From Sphingomonadales bacterium (GTDB lineage: Bacteria; Pseudomonadota; Alphaproteobacteria; Sphingomonadales; Sphingomonadaceae), in NCBI GenBank assembly GCA_017302615.1, contig JAFLDB010000012.1, positions 19,130 to 83,129 on the forward strand: a DNA stretch of 64,000 nucleotides. The letters are read 5' to 3'. Position numbers and translations under genes: made by a program. Under the pieces are notes generated by a model. The model did not search any database. It was not told the DNA's origin and saw only the letters and a list, made by a program, of their open reading frames with translations. Position 1 is the stretch's first letter, and each line of letters opens with the position of its first letter. Positions 61,929 to 64,000 of the stretch are shown one piece after another.

Positions 61929-63008
61929 TTAGCGATCAAATTGCCGCCAGGCGAAGGGATAGGCATCCAGCCACATCACCCTCTCTCCGCCGGCCCGGCG
62001 CGTGACGATTTCCTGCACGAGGCGTTTCGTCTGCTCGACCGAGCGGTGCCCATCCGTCAGGTCGATCGTGCCGTGGCCGGGCAGCAGCAGATCGAACCGC
62101 ACCGTGCGCCCGTCCACGCTCCACCCCGCCAGCTTGCCGAGCGAGGCGAGGTACTGGTTCCAATCGGCCTTGGTCCCGCCCATCCAAGCATGGCGGCCGT
62201 TATGCAGCGCAATGTCGCCCGACAGCAGCAGCCACTTGCCGCCGCGCTGGAAGGCAAAGCTGGTCGATCCCGGCGTGTGGCCGGGGCTGGCAATGGCATG
62301 CAGCGCCAGGTTGCCAAGCCGCAGTATGTCGCCGTCCGCCACCTTGCGGTCCGCCATGCAGGGCGTGCAGCGGCCTTTGCCGCGCGGGTCGAAGTCCTTC
62401 GCCACCACATCGCTGCACGCCGCCAATTCCGGCGCATCGCCCGCCCCGACGATCACTTCGGCCCCGCGCTCCTGCCACTGGCGGCAGGACTGGGCATGAT
62501 CGCTGTGGCAATGGGTCAGCACGACCCAGCGGACCTGCTCGGGCCGGAAGCCCAGCCCGGCCAGCTGGGCCAGCACTTCGCCCTGGAACGCATCGAGCGA
62601 GGGATCGACCAGCACCAGCCCGGCCCCGGTATCGATCAGGTAGATCTGCTGGTCGGTGTTGTGCGGCCCGATGGCCCAGACCCCTTCGGCCAGCACAAAA
62701 GGCGTGCGGCTGAGCTGCAAGCGCCCCGCGCCGTAATCGCGCCGCACCTGTTCCTGCGCCGCCTGACCTTGCGCCCAGTCCTGCCCCGGCCGCAGCGCCC
62801 GCCATGCTGCCAGTTCCGCCGCCGTATCCACCGTCGGCACGATTTGCTGCCCCCACGGCGTGGTCATCACCACCGGCTGGTTCGGCCCGGGTCGCTCGAT
62901 CGCGCGGCCCTGCCACGCGCGCCAGCCCAGCACGAGCACAAGCGCCGCAGCTGCGATCAGGACAAATCGGCGGATCAGACTTTGGCGAGCAGGCCCGGCA
63001 GCGGCCAC
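61929..63008 (-). CDS. MBL-fold metallo-hydrolase, B3-beta-lactamase-like
   Basis: This 359-residue protein has an N-terminal membrane segment (about 17-30), so it is exported or anchored. Its metal motif is THCHSDHAQS at about residues 163-172, followed by the later SPGHTPGSTSF and LLPGHGTIDL histidines. The spacing is that of subclass B3-like enzymes, but the HCHSDHAQS core differs from the HxHxDHAG of typical B3 beta-lactamases, so carbapenem hydrolysis should not be assumed. It starts at GTG 63008, four bases after the Lrp stop, and is probably co-transcribed with it. Confidence 0.75.
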   Translation of the reverse strand: MAAAGPARQSLIRRFVLIAAAALVLVLGWRAWQGRAIERPGPNQPVVMTTPWGQQIVPTVDTAAELAAWRALRPGQDWAQGQAAQEQVRRDYGAGRLQLSRTPFVLAEGVWAIGPHNTDQQIYLIDTGAGLVLVDPSLDAFQGEVLAQLAGLGFRPEQVRWVVLTHCHSDHAQSCRQWQERGAEVIVGAGDAPELAACSDVVAKDFDPRGKGRCTPCMADRKVADGDILRLGNLALHAIASPGHTPGSTSFAFQRGGKWLLLSGDIALHNGRHAWMGGTKADWNQYLASLGKLAGWSVDGRTVRFDLLLPGHGTIDLTDGHRSVEQTKRLVQEIVTRRAGGERVMWLDAYPFAWRQFDR

Positions 63009-63012
63009 GGCC

Positions 63013-63477
63013 CTACTCCAGCGGCACGCCCGGAAGCTGCTTGGCGGTGCGGATGGTCAGCGAAGTCTTGACGCTGGCCACGTTGGGCGCAGGGGTCAGC
63101 TTGCTGGTCAGGAATTCCTGGAAGCTTTGCAGATCGCGGCTGACGATCTTCAGGATGAAGTCGATTTCCCCGTTCAGCATGTGGCATTCGCGCACTTCGG
63201 GCAGGACCTTCATCGCGTCTTCGAACTGGCGGAGCGAATCCTCGGCCTGGCTTTTCAGGCTGACCATGGCGAAGACGGTGATGGCGAAGCCCAGCTTCGA
63301 GGCATCGAGATCGGCATGATAGCCGCGGATCACCCCGGCATCTTCCAGCGCGCGGACCCGGCGCAGGCAGGGCGGCGCGGTCAGCCCGACGCGCTGGGCC
63401 AGTTCCACATTGGTAACCCGCCCTTCTTCCTGCAGCTCGGCCAGCAAGCGCCGGTCGATCGAATCCAGATTTGCCAT
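63013..63477 (-). CDS. Lrp/AsnC-family transcriptional regulator
   Basis: The 154-residue protein has an N-terminal HTH (residues 4-60: LDSIDRRLLAELQEEGRVTN, VELAQRVGLTAPPCLRRVRA) and a C-terminal RAM/AsnC ligand domain (about 65-140: LGFAITVFAMVSLKSQAEDS, REC HMLNGEIDFILK). It senses an amino acid or related ligand and controls a few genes. Immediate downstream is the MBL hydrolase gene, four bases away, so that gene is a target candidate. Divergent to an unidentified partial gene with about 207 bases between starts. Confidence 0.9.
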   Translation of the reverse strand: MANLDSIDRRLLAELQEEGRVTNVELAQRVGLTAPPCLRRVRALEDAGVIRGYHADLDASKLGFAITVFAMVSLKSQAEDSLRQFEDAMKVLPEVRECHMLNGEIDFILKIVSRDLQSFQEFLTSKLTPAPNVASVKTSLTIRTAKQLPGVPLE

Positions 63478-63684
63478 GCTTCCAACCCCCAGGGTGCGCC
63501 GCAGGAACGTGAAATGCCACCAATCGGCAACAAAAACCACAGACTGTGACAGCGGGCGATAATTTTATTGTTTATGACGGCAACTGTCCCGCTTTGCAAC
63601 GCACCTTTCACTGCCGGTTTTGGCTGGGGACAAAACTGGTAAACCATCTCGCGCGCGCACCGCGTCTGCCATACCGGGAAGCCC

Positions 63685-64000
63685 ATGCATTTCGATGACC
63701 GCCTTGGAACCGTTCTGCGCCTGAGCGCCAGCGGCACGGCGGTGCAGCGCATCCAGTACCGGCAATTGCTCGATCTGCTGGGCACGTCCCCGGCCGAGGC
63801 GCGAGGCGAGCAGCTGGATGCGGCCTATGTCCGCCTGGCCGAACTGGGGCAGAAGATCCCCGCTGCAAACCGGGCGACGATGATCCGCGATTCCGGCCTG
63901 CGGCTGCGCAGTCCGCGCCTGGTCGCGGCCCTGGCCGAAGGCGAGCCCGCCGTGGCCGAGGCCGCGCTGCTGCGCGCCCAGCTGGCCCCGGATGAATGGC
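63685..64000 (+). CDS. Start of an unidentified protein, cut by window end
   Basis: About 105 N-terminal residues are seen: MHFDDRLGTVLRLSASGTAV, then QRIQYRQLLDLLGTSPAEARGEQ, and AELGQKIPAANRATMIRDSG, LRSPRLVAALAEGEPAVAE. The pattern resembles the N-terminal HEAT-like/helical region that precedes the kinase domain in some alphaproteobacterial sensor proteins, but no catalytic motif is in the window. The open frame is clean to the last base, divergent from Lrp. Identity is a guess and the rest of the gene lies outside. Confidence 0.5.
   Translation, partial: MHFDDRLGTVLRLSASGTAVQRIQYRQLLDLLGTSPAEARGEQLDAAYVRLAELGQKIPAANRATMIRDSGLRLRSPRLVAALAEGEPAVAEAALLRAQLAPDEW

Noticed and set aside
61918..61934. 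GCTAA-TATGG-TTAGC palindrome after the AT-richer genes
   Set aside because: A 5-bp stem at a gene end in AT-rich sequence is expected by chance; its resemblance to the AATATGGTTA at 52.0 kb is too short to build on.
61929..63008. Annotation of the MBL gene as a beta-lactam-resistance gene
   Set aside because: The fold and histidines fit but the core motif HCHSDHAQS and the Lrp neighbour do not support a specific resistance call.

Overview
The window is GC-rich chromosomal DNA from an alphaproteobacterium, most likely a member of the Sphingomonadales (Sphingomonadaceae or Erythrobacteraceae). The reasons are the gene families and gene order (tkt-gap-pgk, zapA-6S RNA-5-FCL, recG/sdhE-mfd, lon-hupB, ffs-dnaX-ybaB, yajC-secD-secF, aroQ-accB-accC), typical alphaproteobacterial families (DUF2842, DUF6456, NDUFS4-type complex I subunit, 3TM holin), and palindromic intergenic repeats of the kinds common in sphingomonads. 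It is overwhelmingly core genome. I see no insertion sequence, integrase, prophage block, CRISPR array or rRNA.

Layout. 1-3.6 kb: glycolysis and pentose-phosphate operon tkt-gap-pgk on the minus strand (pgk cut by the window edge). 3.8-5.3 kb: zapA, 6S RNA, 5-formyl-THF cyclo-ligase, DUF2842. 5.2-9.2 kb: small accessory genes, including a metallo-beta-lactamase-fold hydrolase, tRNA-Asp, a winged-helix regulator divergent from a VOC protein, and a YdeI-like protein. 9.2-12.9 kb: branched-chain 2-oxoacid dehydrogenase operon (E1alpha, E1beta, E2) behind a near-consensus promoter. 13-16 kb: thyA, tRNA-Pro and two divergent L,D-transpeptidases. 16-22.5 kb: recG, sdhE, mfd. 22.6-29.6 kb: a GGDEF/EAL protein, nadK, tRNA-Asn, secA, an acyltransferase, HU. 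29.8-37 kb: lon, a secreted amidohydrolase, ybaB, dnaX, an orphan gene and SRP RNA. 37-41.5 kb: an NDUFS4-like subunit, hrpB and an aldo/keto reductase. 41.6-49.5 kb: a TonB-C-like periplasmic protein, a polyprenyl diphosphate synthase, chorismate mutase, and a PepSY / response regulator / histidine kinase / lipoprotein operon downstream of a D-amino-acid aminotransferase-like gene. 49.7-57 kb: ABC-F ATPase, DUF6456/XRE divergent pair, glycosyltransferase, secF-secD-yajC, tRNA-Pro. 57-64 kb: enoyl-CoA hydratase, an isolated GTA-type holin, a lipoprotein, aroQ-accB-accC, a two-gene AT-richer islet, an MBL hydrolase with an Lrp regulator, and the start of an unidentified protein.

The themes are protein export (SecA, SecDF-YajC, SRP RNA), DNA repair and replication (RecG, Mfd, DnaX, YbaB, HU), envelope building (L,D-transpeptidases, glycosyltransferase) and central metabolism. 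I found no convincing novel multi-gene system. The best leads are the AT-richer gene pair at 61.3-61.9 kb, the orphan gene between ffs and dnaX, the stand-alone holin, the envelope two-component operon, a promoter signature shared by three tRNA genes, an sdhE start codon abutting a hairpin, and several structured intergenic repeats. All family assignments come from reading sequence and motifs. No database search was run.
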